A stretch of DNA of 64,000 nucleotides from Streptomyces tsukubensis (GCF_009296025.1 NZ_CP045178.1:2604001-2668000); one strand, 5' to 3'; positions 50,839-62,664 are shown, counted from the stretch's first letter. Notes: generated by a model from the letters alone, not told the origin. Translations and numbers: made by a program.

Positions 50839-51243
50839 GTGAATGAGATCCCGCACGGCACGCTTCAGGAGCAGACCTTCTACGAGCAGGTCGGTGGCGA
50901 GGAGACCTTCCGGCGACTCGTGCACCACTTCTACCAGGGAGTCGCGGACGATCCCCTGCTGCGGCCGATGTACCCCGAGGACGATCTTGGCCCCGCGGAG
51001 GAACGGCTCGCGCTGTTCCTGATGCAGTACTGGGGCGGCCCCCGCACCTACAGCGACAACCGCGGTCATCCTCGGCTGCGTATGCGGCACGCCCCGTTCG
51101 CCGTGGACCGGGCCGCGCACGACGCGTGGCTGAAGCACATGCGGGACGCCGTCGATCAGCTCGGGCTCTCCGAGGAGCACGAGCGGACGCTGTGGGGGTA
51201 CCTCACCTACGCGGCCGCCTCCATGGTCAACACGGAGGGCTGA
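50839..51243 (+). CDS. glbO: truncated haemoglobin, group II (GlbO type)
   Basis: 134 residues with the 2-over-2 globin fold. The N-terminal helix reads FYEQVGGEETFRRLVHHFYQGVADDPLLRPMYP with Tyr at B10. The proximal heme His is in LRMRHAPFAV, and Trp in AWLKHMRDAV matches the group II TrpG8 region. It binds heme and oxygen or peroxide and is linked to oxidative and nitrosative stress in relatives. The GTG start has no clear ribosome binding site. The start lies directly after a degenerate repeat array. Confidence 0.93.
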   Translation: MNEIPHGTLQEQTFYEQVGGEETFRRLVHHFYQGVADDPLLRPMYPEDDLGPAEERLALFLMQYWGGPRTYSDNRGHPRLRMRHAPFAVDRAAHDAWLKHMRDAVDQLGLSEEHERTLWGYLTYAAASMVNTEG

Positions 51244-51374
51244 GCCAGCCGCGCGCTCGGGCGGGCGGCGGGGGCCCGCTGGGCGATTCGGCACGGCGCG
51301 GCCCCTCGGGCGATCCCGCGGGGCTTTTTCGCGCTTCCCGGCACCGCGGGACTCTGCCCGCCCTCGCGGGCCCG

Positions 51375-52211
51375 CTAGCGCGGGGTCACGCCAAGGCCGC
51401 CGAGTCCCGTCCTGCGTACGGCGATCGAACCGTAGGGCGTGCGCAGCCGCAGCCACGGGCCTGAGGAGTACAGCGCGAGCGCCCCGTCCTGCTGTGCCTG
51501 CTCCTCGCTCGGCGTGGGGGCGCTCACGGAGGCGGAGACGGGAGCGGTGGCCGGGCGGGCGGGGCGCAGGAAACCGAGCGACTGCGCCGCGTGGGCGGCC
51601 CGCATCGGAAGACCGGTGTCGCCGACCGTCCTTGACCAGATCTCCCGCCCGATGCGGTCGAGTTCGGCCCGGGTGCGGCCGGGTGGGCTGAGACGTTCCA
51701 TCCGTGCCTTGAACTCGGCGACGGCCGCCGACACGGCCGCCCGGACCGCACCGGGGACCAGCAGCGCGGGCTCCAGTCGCCAGCCGCCGCGCGGAGGCAG
51801 CAGCCCGGCCCACGGAGGGCCGGTGACGGCGGCGGGAACGGTGGCCGTGCCCGCCGCCTCATCGATGGATTCGAGGAGTTCACCGGCGGACACGGTCACA
51901 TCGACGTCGAGGGTGGGCGCGGGGCCGCTGTCCGTCTCCTGACCATTGTCGGAGACGGAGCCGGGCCGGGAGCGGACGCCAGTGCCGCTTCCGGCCCCCG
52001 CCAGCCGTACGGTCCTGATGGCGAGGACCTCGAACGAAGCCGGCCTGCCGAAGACGGCGAGCGCGTCACCCGAGCCCTGGAGCCGTACGGCCGCCGCCTT
52101 GTCGTAATGGATCAACCGGCCGAGGAAGGCGGCCAGATCGGCCGCCTCCCCCGGATCCGCGCAGTGCAGCGTCGTGCCCGCCATCGCCGTCCCAGTCGTC
52201 ATCGCCGTCAC
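51375..52211 (-). CDS. conserved actinobacterial hypothetical protein
   Basis: 278 residues. The N-terminus (HCADPGEAADLAAFLGRLIHYDKAAAVRLQGSGDALAVFGRPASFEVLAIRTVRL) looks like a compact alpha/beta domain. A Gly/Ser/Asp linker, a second domain with helical RAAVSAAVAEFKARMERLSPPGRTRAELDRIGREIW, and a beta-rich end (GPWLRLRTPYGSIAVRR) follow. No membrane helix, signal or enzyme motif. The start is a GTG; an ATG 27 bp further in (MAGTTLHCAD) is equally possible. It lies 31 bp after the thioesterase gene on the same strand, so they are probably co-transcribed. Function unknown. Confidence 0.78.
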   Translation of the reverse strand: MTAMTTGTAMAGTTLHCADPGEAADLAAFLGRLIHYDKAAAVRLQGSGDALAVFGRPASFEVLAIRTVRLAGAGSGTGVRSRPGSVSDNGQETDSGPAPTLDVDVTVSAGELLESIDEAAGTATVPAAVTGPPWAGLLPPRGGWRLEPALLVPGAVRAAVSAAVAEFKARMERLSPPGRTRAELDRIGREIWSRTVGDTGLPMRAAHAAQSLGFLRPARPATAPVSASVSAPTPSEEQAQQDGALALYSSGPWLRLRTPYGSIAVRRTGLGGLGVTPR

Positions 52212-52242
52212 GCGAACGCCCCCGCCTTCCCCGCCACCACTG

Positions 52243-52683
52243 TCAGGCGACGAAGGAGGCCGTGGAGCCGTCGTCCAAATACTTCTGGAGGTAGCTCTTC
52301 TCCTCGGCCGAGATCCGCCGGGGCCGCTGTTTCTCCAGGTCGTAGGGGACCACGAGCGTCGTGGCCCGCGCGTAGATCTCCTCGGACTCCGGGGTGTCCT
52401 TCACCTCGTAGGCGATGACCAGCGAAGCGGCACCTATCTTCGTCACCCAGGTCTGCACGATCACCGGGGTGTGCCGATGGAACAGCGGGCGGACGTAATC
52501 GATCTCGTGCCTGGCCACGACAGAACCGCCCGCGAACGACGGGCTGCCGTCCCCCGGCGCCAGCCGGAACATGAAGTCGACACGCGCCTCCTCCAGGTAG
52601 CGGAGGAAGACGACGTTGTTGACGTGCCCGAAGGCGTCCATGTCCGACCAGCGAAGCGGGCAGGGGTAGTTGAATCGAGCCAC
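52243..52683 (-). CDS. acyl-CoA thioesterase, 4-hydroxybenzoyl-CoA type (hot-dog fold)
   Basis: 146 residues with the hot-dog signature RWSDMDAFGHVNNVVFLRYLEEARVDFM, whose Asp (near residue 16) is the usual catalytic residue. The central helix and sheet are complete. It hydrolyses an acyl- or aryl-CoA; substrate unknown. It starts 7 bp after ettA ends and is followed by the hypothetical gene, forming a three-gene minus-strand run. Confidence 0.9.
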   Translation of the reverse strand: MARFNYPCPLRWSDMDAFGHVNNVVFLRYLEEARVDFMFRLAPGDGSPSFAGGSVVARHEIDYVRPLFHRHTPVIVQTWVTKIGAASLVIAYEVKDTPESEEIYARATTLVVPYDLEKQRPRRISAEEKSYLQKYLDDGSTASFVA

Positions 52684-52690
52684 GTGAACC

Positions 52691-54355
<1,665 letters not shown>

Positions 54356-54644
54356 GAGAAACCGTCCGGCAGGTCTGGATCTGACAGTGTCGTTTTAGAG
54401 GTCGTTCAGATGTCGCTCAGGGGCTCCACCGTGTGAGGGCAGATACACCCCATCTTGCCGCACGGCCACCCCGGGGCGGAAACGGGTTGCCCGGCTCCGG
54501 CCCCGGCGCCCCCACGGGTGTCCGGCGGGCGCGCCTCTTCCACGCGCGCGACGTGCACGGCCCGGGCCCCCGGGGAGCGACGCTGTGGTGCGTCCGGGGA
54601 AGGCCGACCGGGGACGCGAGGGGAGAGTCACCCGGGTGTCGCCG

Positions 54645-54854
54645 ACGGCGCCTTGCCGGTCAGTGGACGGTGTCGTGCCGGTCGGTGGACGGCGCCTTGC
54701 CGGTCAGTGGACGGTGTCGTGCCGGTCGGTGGACGGCGCCTTGCCGGTCAGTGGACGGTGTCGTGCCGGTCGGTGGACGGCGCCTTGCCGGTCAGTGGAC
54801 GGTGTCGTGCCGGTCGGTGGACGGCGCCTTGCCGGTCAGTGGACGGTGTCGTGC
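54645..54854. repeat. 22/44-bp tandem repeat array
   Basis: Nearly perfect 44-bp period (CAGTGGACGG at 54661, 54705, 54749, 54793, 54837). Each unit is made of two related 22-bp halves (ACGGCGCCTTGCCGGTCAGT... and ACGGTGTCGTGCCGGTCGGT...), giving about nine and a half 22-mers. It lies in the 800-bp gap between divergent-start ettA and the end of the surface protein gene. Confidence 0.97.
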
Positions 54855-54885
54855 TTCACCGGCCCGGTGATGCGTGCGCAGGGCG

Positions 54886-54995
54886 GCCGACGGATGTCCC
54901 GCGTCACCCGCAGATGGACGTGTCCCGCGTCACCGGCCGACGTACGTGTCCCGCGTCACCAGACCGACGTACGTGTCCCGCGTCACCGGTCGACA
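54886..54995. repeat. ~26-bp repeats
   Basis: Four imperfect copies sharing CGTGTCCCGCGTCACC, directly after the 22/44-bp array. The rest of the gap to 55158 has no supported gene. Confidence 0.88.
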
Positions 54996-55158
54996 GACCC
55001 TTAGATCTCCCGCCGGTGACCGTCGCCCCAACGGCCACCGTCCCCGCCACGGCACCCGACGCCCGGCGCCGTCACGCGCGCGGTCGCCGCCCCTGGCCCG
55101 AGGCGGTCGCCGCCTCTCTCACCGGCCGGTGACCGCCTCCCCTCCCGTCACGAATCGC

Positions 55159-56574
55159 TCACCGACCGGTGACGTTCTTCTTCCTGCGCAGGAAGAACAC
55201 CGCTCCGCCGCCGACGACGACCAGCGCGATCGCGATGCCCGCGATGATCGGCGTGGCGCTGGAGCCGCCGGTCTCGGCGAGGTCGCCGCCCTTCCCGCTG
55301 TCGATGGGGCCGCCGTGGCCCGCCGAGGCCGCGCTCGGCCGCGACGAGGGCTGGTCGGTCCTGTCGCCCGAGCCACCACCGTTACTGGCTGCGGTCTTGC
55401 AGTCCAGGACGCCCGTGAACTCCTTCTCGAAGCCGTTCGGGCCCGTGATCGTCAAGTCGTAGGGCTGGTCCTCCTTGACGGGGACCGTGATGGTCTGCGA
55501 CTTGCCCGCCTCGATGGTGTGCTTCACCCCGGCGAGCTCGAAGGTGAAGGGCTTGTCGCCCTGGTTCGACGCGGTGATGTCGACGCCGCCCCTGGCGCAG
55601 TTCTTCTCAGCGGAGACCGCGGGTATCGCTCCCTTGTCGGCCCAGGTGGCGGTGGCGGTCGCGGAGACCGTCGAGTCGCTGGAGCCGGCCAGGATCTGCG
55701 TCTGGCTACGGGTGTCGGAGGTGAACGCACGGCCCACGGGCACATTGGTCGTGGCCTGGACGGTGAGCGCGGCGGTACCGGGCTCCGTGTCGGCGGGGAC
55801 GTCGAAGTAGAGCTGCGAGCTGTCGGAGGCGGTGGTGACCGGCTTGCCGTCCTTGTCGACGATCTTCACACCGAAGGCCGCGTTGCCTGACGCGGTCACG
55901 GAGGCCGACACGTTGGTGTGCACGGTGACGGGGCCGAGTTTCTCGCCCGCCTTGCCGGAGACCGCGACCGAGTCGAGCGTGAGCGACGCCTTCGGCTCCG
56001 CGATGCTCTGCGCGGCCTTCTGGAGGTAGTCCGCGAGCTTCTCCGCCGCCGGGTTGGCCGCGTCGACATCGGCGCCGTCCGAGTAGCGCCAGATCGCGAC
56101 CTGGGTGCCGGCCGCCGCGGTCTTCTCGGTGAGGCTGCCGGCGCCGGCCTTCTCGGCCAGCTCGGCGAGGTTGTTCACCTGCGGATAAGAGTTTTCAAGG
56201 ATCCAGCGGATCTTGCCCGCGTTGGGGTTCTTGCCGAGTGACGTACCGCTCCAGGGGGTCTCCTGGTACTTGGCGTCCGTCTGCGTGGGGTGATGGATGT
56301 CGATGCAGTACGTCTGGAGTGAACCGCCGCCGTCCACCGACATGTCGAAGAGACCGGCGGAGACCTTCTCGTCCTTGCCACCCTCGTGGATCACCGCGGA
56401 GTCGTTGTCCTGCGACAGGCCGCCGAGCGTGGTCGTAGCGCCTCCCTGATGCTGCGGAACCTCGTCCGCGGCGGCTGTGCCCGCGCCGGCTATCGCGCCT
56501 GTCGCGACGAGACCGGACACGAGCGCCGCGGCGGCGAGACGGGCGGCGGCACCCCGCCTTCGTACAGAAAACAT
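55159..56574 (-). CDS. thioester-domain (TQXA) surface protein with LAETG sortase signal
   Basis: 471 residues, with GGAGGGGAATTAC before the ATG. Signal peptide at residues 1-36 (ending TAAA-DE). A thioester domain follows: Cys in LQTYCIDIHHPTQTD near residue 90 and Gln in AAGTQVAIWRYSDG near 155, the pair that forms the internal Cys-Gln bond in bacterial adhesins. Beta-sandwich repeats fill about 200-410. The C-terminus has LAETGGSS, a membrane helix (TPIIAGIAIALVVVGGGAVFFL) and RRKK, a sortase E type anchor. It would be bound to the cell wall and could attach covalently to surfaces or partners. Confidence 0.92.
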   Translation of the reverse strand: MFSVRRRGAAARLAAAALVSGLVATGAIAGAGTAAADEVPQHQGGATTTLGGLSQDNDSAVIHEGGKDEKVSAGLFDMSVDGGGSLQTYCIDIHHPTQTDAKYQETPWSGTSLGKNPNAGKIRWILENSYPQVNNLAELAEKAGAGSLTEKTAAAGTQVAIWRYSDGADVDAANPAAEKLADYLQKAAQSIAEPKASLTLDSVAVSGKAGEKLGPVTVHTNVSASVTASGNAAFGVKIVDKDGKPVTTASDSSQLYFDVPADTEPGTAALTVQATTNVPVGRAFTSDTRSQTQILAGSSDSTVSATATATWADKGAIPAVSAEKNCARGGVDITASNQGDKPFTFELAGVKHTIEAGKSQTITVPVKEDQPYDLTITGPNGFEKEFTGVLDCKTAASNGGGSGDRTDQPSSRPSAASAGHGGPIDSGKGGDLAETGGSSATPIIAGIAIALVVVGGGAVFFLRRKKNVTGR

Positions 56575-57010
56575 GTAATTCCCCTCCGGGTGGGACCGGT
56601 TCGCATCGTGGGGTGGGGTCCCACCAGCAGAATCAAGTGCCAAGTGCCCCGTGAGCCACAGCGGGAGCGGTCCCGCAGGCTACGCCGGGAATCCTAGGTA
56701 AGGGGCGTAACAGCTTCCCCAGTCATACCGTCCGACAACCGATCCGAATCGAAATCGTTATCGCTTACACCCCCTCCGAGCTGGGCTTATCTACAACCAC
56801 CGGCATGAGTTCACTGATAAGCCGCACATCGGTCAGCGACTCTCGGAGCTGATACGGGGAGCCTCTGCCGGGGAGCCGATGCGGGGATCTTGTGCGGGCG
56901 CACCCCACGCGCCCCGACCGGACCTCTTCCGGGCACCCCCGGCGCCCCGAAGCACCCCGAGCACCCCGAGCACCCCGAGCACCCCGAGCACCCCGAGTGC
57001 ACTCGACCGC
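56575..57010. other. gap between ssbB end and surface protein gene
   Basis: 436 bp. The part near 56700-56830 is markedly AT-richer (cgaaatcgttatcgctta) and probably carries the surface protein's promoter; no exact -35/-10 pair is assigned. The right end holds the 9-bp array below. Confidence 0.45.
56952..56996. repeat. five 9-bp tandem repeats
   Basis: GCACCCCGA repeated five times exactly, 15 bp beyond the ssbB stop codon. Confidence 0.97.
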
Positions 57011-57580
57011 CTACTCCCGAGTCCCCGTCAGAAACAGCTCGTCCACCGGGTCTGGGCTCTCCTGCGTCTCAGCCCGACCACGCCTGCGCCGTGGTCCGTT
57101 CCGCGGTCCGCCCGGCGGTTGGCTCGGTGGTTCGCTCGGTGCCTCGTCGGGTGGCGATCCGGTCGCCGCGCTCGCCGCCGCGTCGGCGTCCACGCCTCCC
57201 GCGGGCGCCAGAGTCGATTCGGTCTTCCTGGCGCGACGGAAGGCGGAGGTGCCCCGCGCCATGTCGTGCCCCACCGACACCGCCTCGATGTCCACCGAGG
57301 TCCAGTGCTGGCCGCCCCGCTCCTCGTCGCGCACCTTCAGCCGTCCCCGCACGATCACCGGCTCGCCGACGGATACGGAGGCCGCCACATTGTCCGCCAG
57401 ACCCCGCCAGGCGGCGACGGTGAAGAAGTTGGTGTGCCCATCGGTCCAGACACCCTTCTCCCTGTCGTACCGCCTGGCCGTCACCGCCAGCCTGAACCGG
57501 GTGAGCGCGCCGCTCGGCAACTCCCGGAAGACGGGTGTCGTGGCGACGTTTCCCGTCACCGTGATCATGGCCTCATTCAT
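57011..57580 (-). CDS. ssbB: single-stranded DNA-binding protein (SsbB type)
   Basis: 189 residues. OB-fold domain at residues 1-105 (MITVTGNVATTPVFRELPSGALTRFRLAVTARRYD... GEPVIVRGRLKVRDEE), then a disordered Pro/Ala/Arg tail. It lacks the acidic DDDIPF-like tip that recruits partners in the essential SSB; it ends DPVDELFLTGTRE. Streptomyces carry a second SSB of this kind (SsbB) linked to chromosome segregation in sporulation. It lies 212 bp downstream of the dynamin pair on the same strand. Confidence 0.88.
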   Translation of the reverse strand: MNEAMITVTGNVATTPVFRELPSGALTRFRLAVTARRYDREKGVWTDGHTNFFTVAAWRGLADNVAASVSVGEPVIVRGRLKVRDEERGGQHWTSVDIEAVSVGHDMARGTSAFRRARKTESTLAPAGGVDADAAASAATGSPPDEAPSEPPSQPPGGPRNGPRRRRGRAETQESPDPVDELFLTGTRE

Positions 57581-57792
57581 CGGAACCCCACCCCTGTCCT
57601 GCGGCTGTCACCAGCCGCTGCACCTGCCGCTATTGCCTCTGTCGCCTCCGTGGGCGCGCCCGCCCCGGACTGATCGCCGGGGCGCGGCCTCGCACCACTT
57701 CTGTGCGCGAGGCCACCCCGGCGACTACGCTCCGTGACGACCTCGCGCACTCAGGATGCCCTCCCCCACCACATCCCGCTCGTGCCTGTGGA

Positions 57793-60696
57793 TTACTGGC
57801 CGGTTGTGGAAAACTCCGTCACCCGTACGTGTGCTCCGCCGGTCCCCGTGACCCGTACGTACTGCTCACGCACCTCCCGGTAGCGCAGCAGTTCCGCCGC
57901 CACGGGGTCCAGGACCCCGGCCCTGCCGCAGCCCGCCGCCGCCTCGCGCAGGCGGCGTTCGGCGTCCAGGCCGTAGCGGCGTGCGGGACCTCGGGCCGCC
58001 ATCCGGCACGCCCACTCCACACACGGTCCGCCCGCGATGCCCGCCACCATCAGCAGCACCGGAACGACCAGGCCGGGGCCGAAGACGCCAACGGCCTGTC
58101 CCACCAGCCACACCGCGCCCACCACCTGGAGCAGTGTCATGGCCGCCTGGGCCAGTACGGCGACGGGCCACCAGCCGGGGCGGGGCGGCCTGGTCACCGG
58201 CGCACCGGCGCCCACGGACAGTTGGTCGAGCGTTTCCGGGAGTCCCTGGGCGCCGCGTGACGCCGCTTCCCGCACGGCGAGCGCCCAGGGGGCGGGCAGC
58301 CCGCCCGCGGCCTCCTCGCCGATGGTCCGCACCGCCTGTTCCACGCGCTGCCTCGCGGTTGCCTCCTCGTCCTCCCGGACCACGGGCACCGGGGTCGATC
58401 CGGTCTGGGGCCCCCGCTTGGCCTCGTACCGGTGCCAGAGGCGCAGCCACGGTGTACCGCAGGCGCGGCCCGCGTTCCTGCGCCAGGCACGCTCGGCGGC
58501 CTGACCCGCCGCGACGGCGCCGACCGCCTCCGCCAGCCGGTCGGCGAACTCCTCACGGGCCTCCTCGCTGAGCCCCACCCGGCGGCCGGCCGTGTAGACG
58601 GGCCGCAGCCCGGCCGCCGCGGCGTCCAGATCCGCGGCGATACGGCGAGCGGCCGCTCCTCTCTCATGTGTCAACTGTCCAAGGGCCTCCCGCAGTTCCC
58701 CGACGCCCTCACCGGTGAGGGCGGAGAGGGAGAGCACCGTGGCGCCCGGCTCACCGTGCTCCCCCAGGGCGACTCCGTCCTCGTCCAGCAGGCGCCGCAG
58801 GTCGTCGAGGACCTGGTCGGCGCAGTCCCCGGGCAGCCTGTCCACCTGGTTGAGCACGACGAAGGTGACTTCCGCGTGGCCCGCCATGGGCCGGAGGTAA
58901 CGCTCGTGCAGCACGGCGTCGGCGTACTTCTCCGGGTCCACGACCCAGATCACGGCGTCGACCAGCGTGAGGATCCTGTCCACCTGATCCCGGTGTTGCA
59001 GGGCCGCGGAGTCGTGGTCGGGCAGGTCGAGCAGTACGAGACCGGTCAGCTGTTTCTCCTGTTCGGCGCTCTGCAGCGGCCTGCGGCGCAGCCTGCCGGG
59101 GATGGCGAGCCGGTCCAGGAGCCCGGCCGCGCCGTCCGTCCAACTGCACGCGAGGGGCGCGGCGGTCGTCGGGCGGCGGACACCGGTGTCGGAGATGTTG
59201 ACTCCGGCCAGGGCGTTGAAGAGCGTGGACTTGCCGCTTCCCGTCGCCCCCGCGATGGCTACGACGGTGTGCCGGTCGGAGAGGCGGCGCCGGGCCTCGG
59301 CCGCGTCCAGGACCCGTCCGGCCTCCGCGAGGGTGTCGTCCTCCAGCCTCGCCCGGGAGAGGCCGACCAGCTCACGCAGCGCGTCGAGCCGGTCCCGCAA
59401 CGGGCTCTCGTACGCCGACGTCGAGGTGTCCGGCACGTACGCACCGGGGTTCGGCACCTCGGTGCCCACCACCTGACCCGTGTCCAGCGGCACCTCGTCG
59501 AGACCGGCCACACGCCGGGCGATGAGACCGTCGTCCCAGATATCGACGGGGGTGGGGGCAATTTCCGGGACGGGGGGCGCTTCCGGGACGGGGTCAGCTG
59601 CCGGGAGTGGGTCAGATGCCGAGAGTGGGTCAGCTGCCGGGAGGCGGATGGCCTCAGGAGCGGACGAGACTTCCGGGACGGGGGCGGCTGCCGCGGTGGG
59701 GGTCGCGTCCGCAGCGGTGCGGGGAGCAGGGGGTGCGGGCGGTGTGTTGGGGGTGTCTTCGGGGCTGGTCTCGGTGATCGAGGTCGTCTCGGTGGTCCCG
59801 GCGGTCCCCGTTGTCGTGGTGGTTTCAGTTGTCGCGCTGGTCTCGGTGATCCTGCCGCTCTCGTCGGCCCCGCTGATGGCTCCGGTCCCGATGGACCGCG
59901 CCTCGGCTGCGCTCTCCGCATCCCGGGACGAGGTGTCCAGAGGTTCTCGGGAGGAGGGGACATCGCAGGATGTGGTGGTCCTGGCGGGGTCTGAGAGGCC
60001 TGGGGCCGTGTCGCCGGTGACGGAGGCCGTGCCACCAAGGGCGGGGGCCGTGTCGCCAAGGGCGGGGGCCGTGCCACCACGGGCGGAGGCCGTGCCACCA
60101 CGGGCGGAGGCCGTGCCACCAAGGGCGGAGGCCGTGCCACCAAGGGCGGAGGCCGTGCCACCAAGGGCGGAGGCCGTGCCACCAAGGGCGGAGGCCGTGC
60201 CACCAAGGGCTGGGGTCATGCCACCGAGGGCGGGTGCTGTGTCTCCAGGGGCGCCGGAGACGGATCGGGCGGAACCTCGACCGCCAGAGGTGGCGGAACC
60301 ATGGGCAGCGGCGGTTGCGGCGGCGGCGACGGAACCGCGTCCGGCGGCGGCCGAGGGCACGTCCCCCGAGGTGACGCAGCCGGATTCTCCCCCGGTGTCT
60401 TCCTGGGCGACGGTGACGTCCGCCCCGACCGTGGCGGCGGGCGTCGCGGCGGGCACTCCCGAAGACGGCGAAGCGTCGGCCCCAGGTTCGGAAGACGGTG
60501 GGGCGGCAGCCCCTGAGTCCGAGGACGGCGAGGCGACAGCGGAAGTCCCCGAAGACGGCGAGGCGGCAGCCCCGGGTTCCCCGGTCGGCCGGGTCTCCCC
60601 CAAGGACGCCTCACCGGACTTCTCACCCCGGGCTCCTGCCGGGACACCGGCCGGAACGGTCTCGGTGTGGTCAGTGGCGGTGGTCACCGCGGTCAC
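57793..60696 (-). CDS. dynB: dynamin-like GTPase with two membrane helices and long disordered head
   Basis: 967 residues. Residues 1-430 are Thr/Ala/Gly/Pro-rich, including twelve 7-residue repeats of the GGTASAL kind. The GTPase follows: Walker [17 protein letters not shown] near 480, switch motif [15 protein letters not shown] near 555, and NQVD near 614. Two membrane helices lie near residues 855-905. The GTG start overlaps the upstream gene's end (GTGA). In Streptomyces venezuelae the paired dynamins DynA (soluble) and DynB (membrane) hold FtsZ rings together during sporulation septation. Domain order and pairing fit, so the name is likely but recalled, not searched. Confidence 0.72.
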   Translation of the reverse strand: MTAVTTATDHTETVPAGVPAGARGEKSGEASLGETRPTGEPGAAASPSSGTSAVASPSSDSGAAAPPSSEPGADASPSSGVPAATPAATVGADVTVAQEDTGGESGCVTSGDVPSAAAGRGSVAAAATAAAHGSATSGGRGSARSVSGAPGDTAPALGGMTPALGGTASALGGTASALGGTASALGGTASALGGTASARGGTASARGGTAPALGDTAPALGGTASVTGDTAPGLSDPARTTTSCDVPSSREPLDTSSRDAESAAEARSIGTGAISGADESGRITETSATTETTTTTGTAGTTETTSITETSPEDTPNTPPAPPAPRTAADATPTAAAAPVPEVSSAPEAIRLPAADPLSASDPLPAADPVPEAPPVPEIAPTPVDIWDDGLIARRVAGLDEVPLDTGQVVGTEVPNPGAYVPDTSTSAYESPLRDRLDALRELVGLSRARLEDDTLAEAGRVLDAAEARRRLSDRHTVVAIAGATGSGKSTLFNALAGVNISDTGVRRPTTAAPLACSWTDGAAGLLDRLAIPGRLRRRPLQSAEQEKQLTGLVLLDLPDHDSAALQHRDQVDRILTLVDAVIWVVDPEKYADAVLHERYLRPMAGHAEVTFVVLNQVDRLPGDCADQVLDDLRRLLDEDGVALGEHGEPGATVLSLSALTGEGVGELREALGQLTHERGAAARRIAADLDAAAAGLRPVYTAGRRVGLSEEAREEFADRLAEAVGAVAAGQAAERAWRRNAGRACGTPWLRLWHRYEAKRGPQTGSTPVPVVREDEEATARQRVEQAVRTIGEEAAGGLPAPWALAVREAASRGAQGLPETLDQLSVGAGAPVTRPPRPGWWPVAVLAQAAMTLLQVVGAVWLVGQAVGVFGPGLVVPVLLMVAGIAGGPCVEWACRMAARGPARRYGLDAERRLREAAAGCGRAGVLDPVAAELLRYREVREQYVRVTGTGGAHVRVTEFSTTGQ
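60005..60256. repeat. 21-bp repeats inside dynB
   Basis: Twelve consecutive 21-bp units (starting GCCGTGCCACCAAGGGCGGA or close variants), one unit equalling seven codons of the minus-strand gene. Reading frame is kept throughout. Four central units are identical. Confidence 0.95.
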
Positions 60697-62354
60697 CTCT
60701 CCTTCTGTAGTACGGACAGCGCGGCGATGAGTGCGGCCTGTGGCTCCGGCTGCACCTCAAGGGCGTCAAGCGGGGCGAGCCGCCGTTCGTGTTCGGCGGC
60801 GAGGATGTGTTCGAGACAGTCGGTGAGCAGACGGGAGCCGCGGTCGCGGAGCCGGACGGCGACGGGCGCGCCGACCTGTTCCGCCAGCGTCTCGCCCGCG
60901 GCGGCTCCTCTGCGTCCGCCGAGCAGTGCGGTGGCGAGCAGGGCGGTGACGGCCTCGGGGTCGGGTGCGGCGGCGTGGTCGAAGTCACGGACCTCGTCCT
61001 CCGTGTACTCCTCAAGGACGCGCCGCCAGCGGCGTACAGCGACGCCGACGCGATGCTCGACGGAGGCGGCGCTCGTCTCGGCGACCGGCTCCCCCGCGGC
61101 GGTGGTGGTCCGGTCGTCGAACGGGACCGCTCGGGCGGCGGGCTCTCGCCGCCAGACGTCGCCGATGTGTTCGTCGGCGGCGGTCACGGCGCAGAGCAGG
61201 AGCGCTCCGAGGCTTTCGACGAGAGCGTCGAGGAGTTCGCCCGGGGTGGAGTCGAGCGGGAAGCTGCGCCACCGCTTGAGGGCGTCCCCCGCGAGTACGG
61301 CACCGTCCTGAAGCCGGCCGTGGGCGCGCACCCGTTCCTTGTCGAAGGCGTCCTCGACCGCCGCGGTCAGCCGCAGGGAGGCGGCGTACTGCGCGGCGGC
61401 CGCGGCTGCCAGCTCGGGCATGCGCGAGCTGAGGGAGTCGAGTACCCCCCTCGCGGTACGGGCGAGGACTCTGGGCCGGGTGTCGGGATCCTGGGAGCGC
61501 TGGACGAGCCAGGCGCGCAGCGGCGCGACGGCGGTGAAGGGGAGGAGTCCCCCGCCTCCGGTGGATTCGGGCAGTTCGGGAACGGTGAACCGGGGCACGT
61601 CCCCGAGCCCCGCTCTGTCCAGCAGAGCGTCGTACTGCCGTGAGACCTCCGTCACGATCTGGTGGGGCACGCGGTCGAGGACGGTCACGAGCGCCGCGTC
61701 CTGCTCCTTGGCGCTGCGGAGCAGGTGCCAAGGGACGGCGTCGGCGTAGCGGGCGGCGGTGGTGACCATGATCCAGACGTCCGCGGCGGAGATGAGCCGG
61801 GCCGCGAGAACCCGGTTGCGGGCGACGAGCGAGTCGATGTCGGGGGCGTCGAGCAGGGCGAGCCCGCGGGGCAGGGTGTCCGCCACCTCGATCCGTAGGA
61901 CGGGGGCACTGTCGTCGTCGGTGAGCGGCTCCTCGCAACCGTCGGTGTCGGAGAGCCGTGACAAGGGCTCCTGTCTGGGCATCCAGACCCGGGTCAGCTC
62001 GGGCAGCACCCGCATACCGGAGAACCAGTGGTGATCGTCGGGATGGCAGACGAGGACCGGTGTCCGGGTGGTCGGCCGCAGTACACCGGCCTCGCTGACC
62101 TGTCGGCCGACTAGAGAATTGATCAGGGTCGACTTCCCCGCGCCGGTCGAACCACCGATCACGGCGAGCAGGGGGGCCTGTGGGGAACGGAGGCGGGGCA
62201 CGAGATAGTCGTCGAGCTGCGCCAGTAGCTCGTCCCTGCTGACACGGGCGCGAGGAGCGCCTGGCAGGGGCAGCGGATAGCGCACGGCGGCGACACGGTC
62301 GCGCAGGGCGGAGAGAGCGTCGAGCAGCTGAGGCCGTACGTCCAAGGTCACCAC
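60693..62354 (-). CDS. dynA: dynamin-like GTPase, soluble partner
   Basis: 553 residues without membrane helices. GTPase motifs: Walker [18 protein letters not shown] near residue 68, [12 protein letters not shown] (switch I), and [10 protein letters not shown] near 167 as the G3 motif. The G4 position reads LDRVP rather than NKxD. The long helical C-terminal half fits the stalk of bacterial dynamins. It is translationally coupled with the downstream membrane GTPase. A GACAC element, the WhiA core motif, lies at 62418-62422, about 65 bp upstream of the start; one five-base match is weak evidence. Name given by analogy with the dynAB pair. Confidence 0.7.
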   Translation of the reverse strand: MVTLDVRPQLLDALSALRDRVAAVRYPLPLPGAPRARVSRDELLAQLDDYLVPRLRSPQAPLLAVIGGSTGAGKSTLINSLVGRQVSEAGVLRPTTRTPVLVCHPDDHHWFSGMRVLPELTRVWMPRQEPLSRLSDTDGCEEPLTDDDSAPVLRIEVADTLPRGLALLDAPDIDSLVARNRVLAARLISAADVWIMVTTAARYADAVPWHLLRSAKEQDAALVTVLDRVPHQIVTEVSRQYDALLDRAGLGDVPRFTVPELPESTGGGGLLPFTAVAPLRAWLVQRSQDPDTRPRVLARTARGVLDSLSSRMPELAAAAAAQYAASLRLTAAVEDAFDKERVRAHGRLQDGAVLAGDALKRWRSFPLDSTPGELLDALVESLGALLLCAVTAADEHIGDVWRREPAARAVPFDDRTTTAAGEPVAETSAASVEHRVGVAVRRWRRVLEEYTEDEVRDFDHAAAPDPEAVTALLATALLGGRRGAAAGETLAEQVGAPVAVRLRDRGSRLLTDCLEHILAAEHERRLAPLDALEVQPEPQAALIAALSVLQKER

Positions 62355-62664
62355 ATGCGTAGAGTGCCCAATTTTGGTGGCTTTTTGAAGCGTATGGGCG
62401 CCTTAGCGCGCAAATCGGACACGGGTGACGGAAGGGACGAGGGTGGACGCAGGCATAACGAGTGCACAACACCCGAGGCGTCAGACGCGAAAAGCGATGC
62501 ATGATTCGCACCTGCCTGCGATTATCAGGACCGCTTCACTGAACCTCCACATCGTGGTGCGGCGGTGAGGCGACGGAGACGGGGAGCTGGGAGCCCTATC
62601 CTTGTCTCCGGCAAGGTCACGGCTCTGCCCCACAATCGGGCTCCAGGCCACCGGCCACCATCCG
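62355..62664. other. promoter region between dynA and tRNA-Arg
   Basis: 310 bp, partly AT-rich near 62360-62420 and 62500-62530. It holds the GACAC at 62418 and a TATCCT (62597-62602), a possible -10 box for the tRNA. No gene is supported. Confidence 0.4.

Noticed and set aside
54433..55132. Plus-strand repetitive protein (PCRSVDG... repeats)
   Set aside because: Generated by the 22/44-bp DNA array; no ribosome binding site, and all three frames are open through the array.
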